Shown here: piece after piece, positions 44,350 through 53,589 of the stretch
Numbering within the stretch: position 1 is the stretch's first letter
Layout: every line of letters begins with the position of its first letter
Source of the DNA: Cercis canadensis
Taxonomy: Eukaryota > Streptophyta > Magnoliopsida > Fabales > Fabaceae
DNA: 64,000 nucleotides
Reading direction: 5' to 3'
NCBI GenBank assembly: GCA_003255065.1
Contig: QAOA01008219.1
Coordinates: 135,501 to 199,500, forward strand
Position numbers and translations under genes: made by a program
Notes under the pieces: generated by a model
Databases searched by the model: none
Seen by the model: the letters and a program-made list of their open reading frames with translations, nothing else
Told to the model about the DNA's origin: nothing

Positions 44350-44770
44350 CCCACCACCCTAACCCTAAATTACTAAATCCTAAATCACTAAACCCTAAAC
44401 CCCTAACCTTAAGTTATTGAACCCCTAAACCCTAAATGAAAAAACCCTTAATCCTAAACCCAAACCCTAAATCCATAAACCCTAAATCCTAAATCACTAA
44501 ACCTCTAAATCCTAATCCCTAAACCCTAAACCACTAAATCCTAGCCATAAACCCTAAACCCTAAAATCATAAACCCTAAATCACTAAACCACTAAACCCT
44601 ACTCCCCTAACCCTAATCACCAAACCCTAAACCCTAAATCACTCAACCCCTAAACCTAAAACCCAAAACCACTAAATCACTAAACTCCTAAATACTAAAC
44701 CCAAAACTGTTAAACCCAAACACCAAACCCTAAGCACGTAACCCTAAATCATAAACCCCAAACCCTAACA
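44350..44770 (+). repeat. Degenerate telomere-like CCCTAAA array
   Basis: Dozens of AACCCTAAA and ACCCTAAAT variants, mixed with ACTAAAT and ATAAACC variants, run for about 420 bp. Perfect tandem CCCTAAA is rare. The array lies inside the CACTA element in what would be an intron or spacer, so it is not a chromosome end. Confidence 0.85.
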
Positions 44771-45480
44771 AAAATTTAGCAGAATCTCCCCTAAGCCTTG
44801 AAGAAACTAGGAATTTAAAATTTCACATAATTACACAATAATTAAAAAACCAGAAAAATAGCACAATCATTCTACACAATTCATAAAACAAAAGTCCTAA
44901 CAAAATTTAAAGCAATCTAACCAATGTATTCATTAAATCATTACGTAAACTTACCTAAAACAATCAAAATTCTGATTAATTCTACAATATCCAAAAAACT
45001 CCAGAAAAAATAGCACAATCATTCTACACAATTCATACAACAAAATCCCTAACCAAATTTATAGCAATCTGATAAATTTCATCATTAAATCAATATTGTA
45101 AAGATACCTAAAACAATCAAAATTGTAATAAATTCTACAACATCCAAAACAATCCAGAAAAATGGCACAAATCATTCTACACAATTCATACAACAAAAGC
45201 ACAAAAATATCTACAAGATAATCTACCCAGAAACAGAAGAACTTCAAGTTCCATTCATAGACAAAAGTATAAACAAGAAATCGGTAGAAATTGGCCTACC
45301 TCTAATCTAAACCAAAGAAATTGAGCTTCAAACTCCTTGATGCTGTCGGAAAGAGGTGAAGAATAGCTGGAAAACTGGATTCGCACTAGGTAGATGAGAG
45401 AATATAAGGAGAGGAGAAGGAAAAGAGAATTTGAAAATGAGGAAGGTGAGCTGGAGGCGGGAGGCTGATAATTCCTTAAT
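44771..45480. other. Internal non-coding part of the CACTA element
   Basis: A phrase of about 110 bp ('ttctacacaattcataaaacaaaa' and variants) is repeated three times near 44870, 45020 and 45175, forming an imperfect tandem array. 45300-45470 is purine-rich on the plus strand. No ORF is convincing. Confidence 0.5.
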
Positions 45481-45794
45481 TCTCTTGACTTTTCTCACAG
45501 ATTTTGTCTGTGAGAAAAAACTCTAAATTTCAAATTTTTAATTAAATGGTGCATAGTGTGTTCTCACAGACGTTCTTACAGAGTGAAGCCTCCATGAGAA
45601 AGTCCGCAAGAACATTTGATTTTTCTCACGAACAACGTCCGTCAAAACACTTTCCACATTAAAGAAGATGGTTGGGATGATTTTTCTGACGGAACACATT
45701 TTCATGAGAAAATCCGTGAGAAATGGAATTATTTTCTAACTGAATTTTGTTCAATGGGAAAAATCTATGAGAAAATTATTTTTTTCTTGTAGTG

Positions 45795-46030
45795 TCCATC
45801 CATCTCTGATATACTCTTTTCAGATTTTTCTGGTTCATAATGGTATTGTTGTTCTCTAAAAAAAAAAATGTTTTTTTTACGTAGTATGACAATATAAAAT
45901 AATCTTATATTTTTTCTAACAAAAAAGAATAATATTATATTTTATAAAAATCTTGAACTACACTATATAATTTAATACAAACGTACCAAACAACGTAATT
46001 CAACATTGCAATATAAGACGATATAAAATT
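45795..46030. other. AT-rich spacer
   Basis: Nothing is recognised between the CACTA end and the next repeat copy. Confidence 0.3.
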
Positions 46031-47114
46031 AAAGATATTTATGATTTGCTTCCAAGAAAAGTTATAGAATTAAACATTTTGTTTTAGATAATATAATTAA
46101 GCAATACACGATTAACAAAACTTCAATATGTTGTAGACTTGTTAAGTTCTAATAATTATTAAATATAAATAATGATTTCATATACTAGTAAATAACGAAT
46201 TTTCAATTGAGATTAATCTTAACATAGATAGATCCTCTAACTGAGATTAATCCAATTGAACTTGCAATTGGGTAATTTCAATTTAGATAAATTTTCTAAA
46301 AGGCAATTTGTGAAATAGAGCATATTATTAACCTTTTAGCTATGAGTGAAATGTAATGAATCTAAGTGTTATGTTCATAAGTATGAGAAATCTCTTCTAA
46401 AAAAAATCATGTGAAACTTTATGTGTAAGTGGTATTTTTTCTAATTAACATAGGTGTTATTTTTCTTGTACTTAATATTAATAAATTATCCTTAAAAGAA
46501 AAAAAAGTAATGTGTAAATTGTGGTGGATGTGAAATTAAAGAAAATACCATGGCTTCAAACAAAAATTTCAATCTATTTCTACTTGCTATACTTTAACCG
46601 GTTGAAGTTGACTAAGGGAGGTGCCACGTCTGCTTGGTAAGCTTACCATATCCAATACGTTGGTAAGGTAAAATGCACCTCGAATTTCATTCCTTCCTGG
46701 CCACTTGGCTATGACCAAGTGTCTTTTAGATAAGAAAGAATATTAATGAGAATATTTAAGATAGTCTTGGAAATATTTATTTTGAAAACTTTTATATACA
46801 TAAAAATGAAATATTTATTTAATTTATATCAGAAAATGTGGAATCTTGATAAAATTTGTCAAAAGTTTCCCTTATTAATGAGTTATTATTTGCCCAGTTG
46901 GCTATATAGTCTTCCCTTGTCCTTTGAAGTGCAATCAATTTGTGTGGTAAGGGAATTCATGGTAATGACAACTTTCGAAAAGATTTCAAGAGAATCTCTT
47001 TTTGCAAGTGAACGCTTTCTTTATTCACATTCCTGGGTCATTTTCAACAAATGTCTGGTTCTAGTGCTTTCTTTTCAGTAAAACACAGATTTTTCCATGT
47101 AGAGAGAGAGAGAA
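46031..47114 (+). repeat. Dispersed repeat, copy 3
   Basis: It is the full-length counterpart of 22650-24060 without the MITE. It includes the shared block 'ttaaccggttgaagtt' and 'gtgccacgtc'. Its last 384 bp are nearly identical to 43260-43644. It ends in (GA)n. Confidence 0.7.
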
Positions 47115-47751
47115 TGCAAGTGACGTCATCTAACTAACGTCAGCGTGAAACTTCTTGTTTAATATCCAGAATGAGAAAATTATGATAAGAAGGATAAGGT
47201 TCCAAGGGATGAACAACACATGGGGAGTCATTAAACTTGAAAAGTTGCTATATCACAAACAAAGCATAGAAAAGAAGAGGATCAATCTGATTTGTTGTTA
47301 GTATAATATATTTTAGCGTAATAAAAAAATTATATTACCTTCAAAGCTAATAGAGGTACTTTTTTTTATCTTACTTGATAAGTTATTCCCTAGGTTTTCT
47401 CTAATATTCACATTCTCTTTATTCTTGGCTTGCCCACTGACTTGAGAGTTCGAGGAAGCACCAATGCATCAGCTCGGATCTCCCTTAACCGTTTTCTGCT
47501 CCATTGCCAGTCCAGATGCAGTTTATCAACACCTGCTAATATAAGGAGCTATGAAACAATTTAACCAAATTTCTGTCTAGAATATTTGGAACTGGTTATT
47601 TGACAATCGCATAGTCTATGACAATACGAAGCTAATTCTATATAATTAATAATAGTTGACACCAAGCTGTAGGATTGAAATATGAAGCTATGTAGGATTG
47701 AAATATGAAGCTCAATCAGTTTGCGCTGCTGCACATTGAGAGGTGCTCAAC
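47115..47751. other. Intergenic DNA with a bZIP-type palindrome
   Basis: TGACGTCA occurs at 47121-47128, followed by AACGTCA at 47138; both resemble plant bZIP or TGA-factor sites. No adjacent gene was identified. 47430-47560 is less AT-rich and could be an exon remnant on the minus strand. Confidence 0.3.
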
Positions 47752-48121
47752 TGTGGAAATGCTGAGAATAGGTTTCTATCTAAAGGATCGATATTCTCAA
47801 CACATAATAGTGTAAAATGTTAGAGGAAGAGGAATATTTCAGTCAATTCTTGCATTACAATATCCAAGTACAAGGGATATTTATAGGATACAAAAGATAA
47901 TTCTAGAGACTAAGTCCCTTGAGTTTCATAACCCCTGCATAACTCTCACTAATATCTCTATAATTCTCACTAACTATTGTAAAACTCTATAACTCCCACT
48001 AGCTATAGTAATACCTCCTAAATGGAAATAATTCTTTATTGGAGTGCCCTAAAAACATGAAAATCACAACTCCAAAAGACACATAACGTAAAACAACAAT
48101 TTCAAATTATTATTTTTAACA
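47752..48121 (-). repeat. 3' LTR of a copia fragment
   Basis: On the minus strand it starts TGTTAAAAATAAT and ends TTTCCACA. It has CCTATAAATATCCC as a TATA box (about 47876-47890). It is preceded on that strand by the purine tract TTAAGGGAGGA (48122-48132). It is 370 bp long. The second LTR is missing. Confidence 0.72.
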
Positions 48122-48420
48122 TCCTCCCTTAATTTGAAATTTTCTTCTGTACTCCAAGTATCGCCCGAAATCTTTCAAAATATTCATATTTCAGAGGCTT
48201 AGTGAAAATGTCTGCAATTTAGTCTTGAGTCTTCACATACTGGGGCTTCACCTCCTTCCTAGCAACACATTCTCTAATAAAATGATATCTTGTGTCTATA
48301 TGCTTGCTTCTATCATGGAACACCGGAATTTTTGAAAGAGATATTGCGGACTTGTTATCAATGTAGATCTCTGTAGCTTCCTCTACAAAAAATATATTTG
48401 TCTTGCATAGTATCTGCATG
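48122..48420 (-). pseudogene. copia RNase H, C-terminal fragment
   Basis: The minus strand reads 'EEATEIYIDNKSAISLSK' and 'VFHDRSKHIDTRYHFIREC', then 'KEVKPQYVKTQD', then a stop. These are the hallmark motifs of the Ty1/copia RNase H end, whose catalytic Asp lies in 'DNKSA'. The sequence before 'VEEAT' is unrelated, so the element is cut at about 48420. The polypurine tract and LTR follow directly. Confidence 0.82.
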
Positions 48421-48424
48421 CTCC

Positions 48425-48925
48425 TTCACTTATCCTGGGAGGATAGGGCGAGTCAATCTTATATGGGATGCCTTTCTCTATCCCACCTAGGTGAAGGTAA
48501 CGCCACCCTTGATGGTCGTTTGATGAGATTAAGGGGTGGAAGAGTTTAGGTATCAGTAGAGAAATCATGCATTGCATGTTTAAATTCTCTGTTTTTATTT
48601 TTGTTAGATATTTCTGTAAATATATTTATTATTTTGGGGTAAATAAAACACACACTTTCGCCATATTTATGTCCATACAATTAATTTAGAGTAACCATTT
48701 TTAGACGAATGTTGTAAGGTACCTAACACTTTCCTCACGAATAAATAGACTCCTGAACCCTCTTTGGTTCCCAGACCTTTTTTTAAATTAAAAAGTGGTT
48801 TTCCAATTGTTCCCCGTTTTCTTAATACAATTAGTGGCGACTCCAAGTTTTCTTTCAAAAACTAATCTTTTTTTCTAAGTCCATCATTCGCTTCGTAGCA
48901 ACCTTCGGGTATGTTGTGATAGGAA
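48425..48925 (+). mobile_element. Tat/Ogre-like LTR fragment with primer site
   Basis: The phrases 'aaggtacctaacactttcc', 'ttggttcccagacc' and 'tggcgactcc' (48836-48845), followed by 'cttcgtagcaacc' to 'tatgttgtgatag', resemble the LTR end and tRNA-Arg-type primer region of Tat/Ogre gypsy elements. This rests on my recollection of those families. No coding part belongs to it here. Confidence 0.45.
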
Positions 48926-50578
48926 CCCATCGACATTCCTCCTTCTTCCTCCTCTGAAGACCAACAAGAGATAGATGCTCTTGTTTCCAAAGCTATAAGG
49001 CATGTGGATTCTTCATCTTCTAGGAAAGGTAAAGAACCCTTAACTCACCCACCATCACCAATACCTTCACTTGTTATGGTTGAGAATATTTTTGAGCCCT
49101 TAGTTCCTATTCTCCTCCTTGAAGCTCCTCCTTCATCTATTTTGTCTCCCCCAACCACAACTCCTCCTCAATCACCAATTCCTCAACCTCTACAATCACC
49201 AATTTCAAAACGCTCTCCAACAACCTCACCAAAAACTTCTCTCGCCATGCCTCCTTCCCATTCTTCCTTTTCCTCTTATCCTTTTGAGGAGAAATCCAAT
49301 TCTGAACAAAACCCCCATGTTGCCTTTGAACCTAATTTCTCTGGTGACTCTAACTCCGAATCAGACCCTGCTTTTGTTCATAAACAAGTTTCTTCATCTG
49401 AAATTGCAATAGAATCAGAACAAGAACTAAAAAAATAGTTATATCTCCTAAGGTCAAAATCCCTCACCTTTAGTCCTTCTTTGTTTGAAAGTAAAGTTTT
49501 TGAAGAAAATTTCAAGAAGCTTTATGAGAATAGGACAATAGCTCTTGGGTGTTTAGTGGCTTAGGAATCCAGAACATCTTCTATCAAAGAAATTAAACAA
49601 GCTTTTGACAACATGGGATGGTCTCCAATGTTGAAGTTGAATGAACCACTGCTCTCAAAGGTAATTCGTCTGTTCTACACTCATTTACAACCATTACAAG
49701 GTACTGAATCTAGAACTATTTAACTTAAGAGTTATGTGGTTGGGGTAGAATTTATTTTGACTTAAAAAGTGTTAGCTAATGTGCTTAAACTACCTATTTC
49801 TAGGGACTACAAATTTGTGCAGAAGGTTTGGCCCTCTGATTTAATTTCTTATGAAGATGCAATAACATTTCTCTGTGATTTTCTTGAATTTAGAGGCCAA
49901 GGAAGACCTCCTTCCATACATTGCTTTAACCTCATAACCAGAACACTAGCCAAACTAGTTACTGCCCAACTTTTGCCCTGAATTGGTAGCCACAATGATT
50001 TTGCTACCCCTGATCTATATGTTTTGTATCACCTCAAACACCGATTACCACTCAATTTGCCAAGATTGATTCTAAGCAATATGGCATCACAGTGAAGGGA
50101 ACCAGGCTTAAAACTAGTTTGCCTTATGGCGTGTTAGTTGTGAAACTTTGCAAGCATTTCAGAGTAGACCTATCTCAATTCTCTTAAGAGCTTTTTCTCC
50201 CAAGCTTATTCTAAAAAGAGTGGTGCCTGTTGCCAAATTGGCTCTAATGTCAGAGATTTCAACAAGTTCTTAGTCTTCTCTAGATCACACTCCTACTTGA
50301 TCTTGTAAGAGATTTGTTTCGGCACCTAGTTCTTCCAGGTCTGACAAGAAGCAGAAAACTTAACCCTCAGCAGCTCCTCCTTCTCAAAAGGTTAATCATG
50401 AAGAGTGGATAGAAAGTGTCATGCCTGCAGAATTGGCTAATCAAATTGGAAAGCGGCTCAACTTCTTCCACACTTCTATTATTGAGTGCAGTGCTAAGCT
50501 TGCAGTGGTTGAGAGGGAACTGGCTCAAACAAAGAAAGAGTTGGCAGCTCTGAAAAGTTCCAAGAAATCTACCTCTTA
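48925..50578 (+). pseudogene. SIRE-like ORF3 (env-position protein)
   Basis: An acidic start ('EDQQEIDALVSKAIRHVDSS') leads to a Pro/Ser-rich segment (49030-49290). A domain follows with 'IKEIKQAFDNMGWSPMLKL' and 'VLANVLKLPISRDYKFVQ', and the end is coiled-coil ('ELAQTKKELAALKSSKK'). It lies between pol-type sequence and the polypurine tract of a SIRE-like LTR, where these copia elements carry an env-like ORF. At least eight stops or frame changes break it. The central part also resembles the plant Transposase_32-like family. Its function is not established. Confidence 0.55.
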
Positions 50579-51055
50579 GGCTTTTATTTTTTATGTCTTT
50601 TGTTACCATTTTAGTTATGTACTCAGTAATCTTGACTATCTCCAGCCTTTGTGATTTTCTGCATCTCATGCATCATGCATCTGTTGATAGTTTACCTTTT
50701 CTGTCTTTTGCTTTTGGAACTATTACGACCTTTCAATGGTATTTTTGTTGCTTTTGGAACTATTACAACCTTTCAATGGTATTTTTGTTTCTGATATTTT
50801 GGTATCTATTCTACTATTTTTATTTTAGCTATTTTTTTTCTACTAGTTCTCCCTTATCTTTTTTGATAATGACAAAGGGGGAAAAATCTGAGATACTCTA
50901 TTTGAACTGTTATTATTTTTGTTTAGATTATCTCTGTTGGAAAACTCCCTTCTCTTGAATTTTTTTTTAAAATTGCTTTTAGAACTAGTTCAGAAACTAG
51001 TTCTAGAGTATGCATGTATTCAGGGGTAGATTTTCCTTAAGTATTTGTCATCATC
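50579..51055 (+). other. 3' untranslated region with a 40-bp tandem duplication
   Basis: The 40-bp unit 'ttgcttttggaactattac...' occurs twice in tandem (about 50708-50748 and 50749-50788), differing at one or two bases. The phrase 'aatgacaaagggggaaaaat' (50869-50888) is a second polypurine-like tract. Confidence 0.6.
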
Positions 51056-51069
51056 AAGAAGGGGGAGAT
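51056..51069 (+). other. Polypurine tract
   Basis: AAGAAGGGGGAGAT lies directly before the LTR start TGTTAAC. This is the SIRE-type plus-strand primer. Confidence 0.8.
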
Positions 51070-52251
51070 TGTTAACTCCACAATTCTCTAATCATGTTTT
51101 GATAATAACAAATGACTATTATTCTTCTAACCTGTGTTATGGTTTAGTATTTTTCTAGGAACATGTTAGCAAGGAAAGTTGAGAACTAGTTCTACTTCTG
51201 TTTAAGAACTAGTTCTTAATATAGAGAACTCACTCTTTGAAGTCAAATATTCAAGTTGTTGAAGCATGTGTGAAGACTCTAGAATGTGTAAGATTATTCT
51301 GATCCTGTCAGAAATTCACCTCAGTATGTGAAGAAAACTTTCTCAATGTGGGTGCCGTTGTAGATCCGTATTTTAAGGGAAAGTTGGTAAAGATATTTCT
51401 TTTGTGATTTCAAGACAAAAGAAATGTGTAGTGGACTCATCTTGGAATCTCTCTTTGACACTTGTCCCTGCATCAACGGTGGATATGGCTCTTCACGTGA
51501 TAGTGCTTTTTCTGGTTAAAAGGATTATCTCAAGGATTTAGAATTCGAGTAGAAGAAATACAATGTGAGAGAGAGTTAGAATTAGAATGAGAGAAGGGTT
51601 CTTCTTATCTGAGCAAGTTTGTACTTAAAATCTCTCTACTTCTTCTTCTTCTTCAGTACAATTATCTTTAGAAATTTTCTCTGAAAAAGAGAGAGAGAGA
51701 GAGAGATCTTTTCTGTTCATGAAGCTTTACTCTTAAGTGAGATTTTCTATACTTAGATTTCAGTGGGAAATATGTGAGTGACTTATGGTGGTAATGCTAG
51801 ATAGGAAAAGTTTGTGGTGAGCTTTGTAGAGAAACCATGGTTGTAAAGCTTGAAGAAGCTTAGACAAATAAAATTGATTATAGTGGAACCCCAAGCTTTG
51901 TGAGAAGTGGATGTAGGCATTAGTGCTGAACCACTATAAACTCTTTGGCTAAGATATTCTCTACTCTTCTCTTTTATTTCTGATCTTATATGCATGTTTA
52001 AAGTTTAGTTTTGCTTGTAATGCATCAATTTGATTTTCTGGTTTGTTCTGAATATGTTATTCCTTGATTAAGCTTGGTTTATTTTTTTCTGTTTCATTAA
52101 AGAACTAGTTCATAAGTTCTAGAAATAGTTCTCTTGCTTGCTGTTATGTTCTTTGAACAAGTTTTGTTTAAAATCAAATTAAATTAAAAGTTTTAGAAAA
52201 CTTCTATTCAATCCCCTCTAGGAGTATTTCGTGCGACTCTCAGTAGTGACA
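51070..52251 (+). repeat. 3' LTR of a SIRE-like copia element
   Basis: It runs TGTTAACTCC...GTGACA, 1182 bp. It matches 30964-31850 over its first three quarters. It contains a (GA)n run near 51688 and the 'gaagtggatgtaggc...gaaccactataaac' phrase typical of SIRE/Maximus LTR ends. The 5' LTR and most of pol are absent from the window. Confidence 0.72.
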
Positions 52252-52253
52252 TT

Positions 52254-52775
52254 TTATATATAAAGAAATCCAATAATGCCCATTTAAAAATGGGCTTCAG
52301 GCCTAGGAGTTATATAAATATATTCCCTTGCTCCTAAATTTGTGAAGACAAAGCAAGAAGACAGATAAAAAGGAAAGGTTGAAAATGAATTCAGGCACAT
52401 TTATCTCCCCACTTATTGCTGAAGTGCTCTAGGGGACTCCTTTAACTTCATTGCAAAGTAGGCAAAATGATACGTAGAAGTAACTTAGACTAATCTTTAG
52501 TATCAAATTGGTTGGCACAGAACCAATGACTTCTTCACCAACTTCGGAGAATGTGGAGTGGAACAAAGGGTACTCGCTAAAGCATGTCTAACTCACTTTG
52601 ATTATCATATGCATTAATTAGTTAGTTTATGTTTATTGTGTGGTAGATTCTTTGCCAAATTATTATTTCTGTGGATTGTGGACAAGCGGATCTTTTTTTT
52701 CCACCTATGTGGCAGATTCTTGTACTTCTTTGGCCTTTTTGCTTTTTTGGCTGAAAGTAAAATTCCTTATATTTG
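52254..52775 (-). repeat. Segmental repeat A, copy 2
   Basis: It is the inverted counterpart of 32660-33221. It begins immediately after the SIRE-like LTR, so the retroelement appears to have inserted at or near the edge of this repeat. Confidence 0.65.
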
Positions 52776-52879
52776 TTATAGAATGTTCTTATTGGGAGGT
52801 TCAAGTGTGATTTAAACTTTTAGAGGCAAAGTTTTCCGATCATTCTTGTTCTTAAACTAACGAACAAAGATTTTTCAAT

Positions 52880-53043
52880 TAAGGTGCTCGCTGGGCTTTA
52901 TATATCAGCAACAACTGTTGAGGTACAAAGCTCTGATGAGGGGCTTCTACATCACCAACAAATGATGTATGTTAAATGAATTATTTAAAGATGACAAATG
53001 CTATGCTTTAGAATTGAATAATACTGCTTGAACACTTCTTGTG

Positions 53044-53083
<40 letters not shown>

Positions 53084-53260
53084 NTTCTTTTTTGTTTTTT
53101 TTATGAACAGAAGTTCATGGTGGGCTTCCTTATTCCAAGATCGGGGCATGCCATAGACCTCATGGAGGGCTTATATAATTACTTACAAATTGCTTACCAA
53201 GGAGGGACAACTAGCAGCAAGTATCAACCTAGGCCTTACCATCTGACCCAATCCCATTAA
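52880..53260 (+). pseudogene. Possible exon fragments of an unrecognised gene
   Basis: 52880-52975 can be read 'VLAGLYISATTVEVQSSDEG' and on to a stop. 53111-53260, preceded by a T-rich tract and ACAG, reads 'KFMVGFLIPRSGHAIDLMEG' and 'LYNYLQIAYQGGTTSSKYQP', and stops at TAA. This looks like a terminal exon with a polypyrimidine acceptor. I do not recognise the protein, and the N at 53084 sits in the tract. Confidence 0.3.
53045..53083 (+). repeat. T39 homopolymer at an assembly gap
   Basis: Thirty-nine T residues are followed by N (53084) and more T-rich sequence. The gap is a homopolymer sequencing limit. Confidence 0.9.
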
Positions 53261-53589
53261 CATTTTTTACATTTCTTGATAACTCTTTGCTCTTAATAAA
53301 GTATACACACTTTTCTTGTTAAGTGAACCAATACAAATTCACATACACAATTAATATAATTTGTGATTAATGCGTGTGGAACTTTGCACATCAACCAAAT
53401 AATATGTAACTAGCAATATTCTTGGGAATTTGATTCCAACTTTCTTAATTCAAATAGATCTAAGAATTATAATTATCTACAAATAGAAAATATAAAAAAA
53501 TTGTTGTCATCAGTAATTTAAAAAATTCCTTTCATGACTTGTATGGTAACAACTTTTCTATCATTGGGGTAATTTTACATCAAAGCTCC
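53261..53589. other. AT-rich DNA
   Basis: No recognised coding sequence. It may be decayed copia pol on the minus strand. Confidence 0.3.

Larger units (their letters stand above)
43646..45794 (-). mobile_element. CACTA (En/Spm) element, 5' part
   Basis: The minus strand begins at 45794 with CACTACAAGAAAAAAA, the canonical CACTA terminus. It is followed by subterminal repeats of the TTTCTCACGGA or TTTTCTCATGA type (45480-45790). Transposase-like coding sequence lies at 43799-44275. The element runs into the N at 43645 and its 3' terminus is not visible. The three bases next to the terminus (TCC, 45795-45797) would be one half of the target duplication. Confidence 0.78.

Noticed and set aside
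44350-44770. Chromosome end (true telomere)
   Set aside because: Repeats are degenerate, short overall and embedded in a CACTA element with sequence on both sides.
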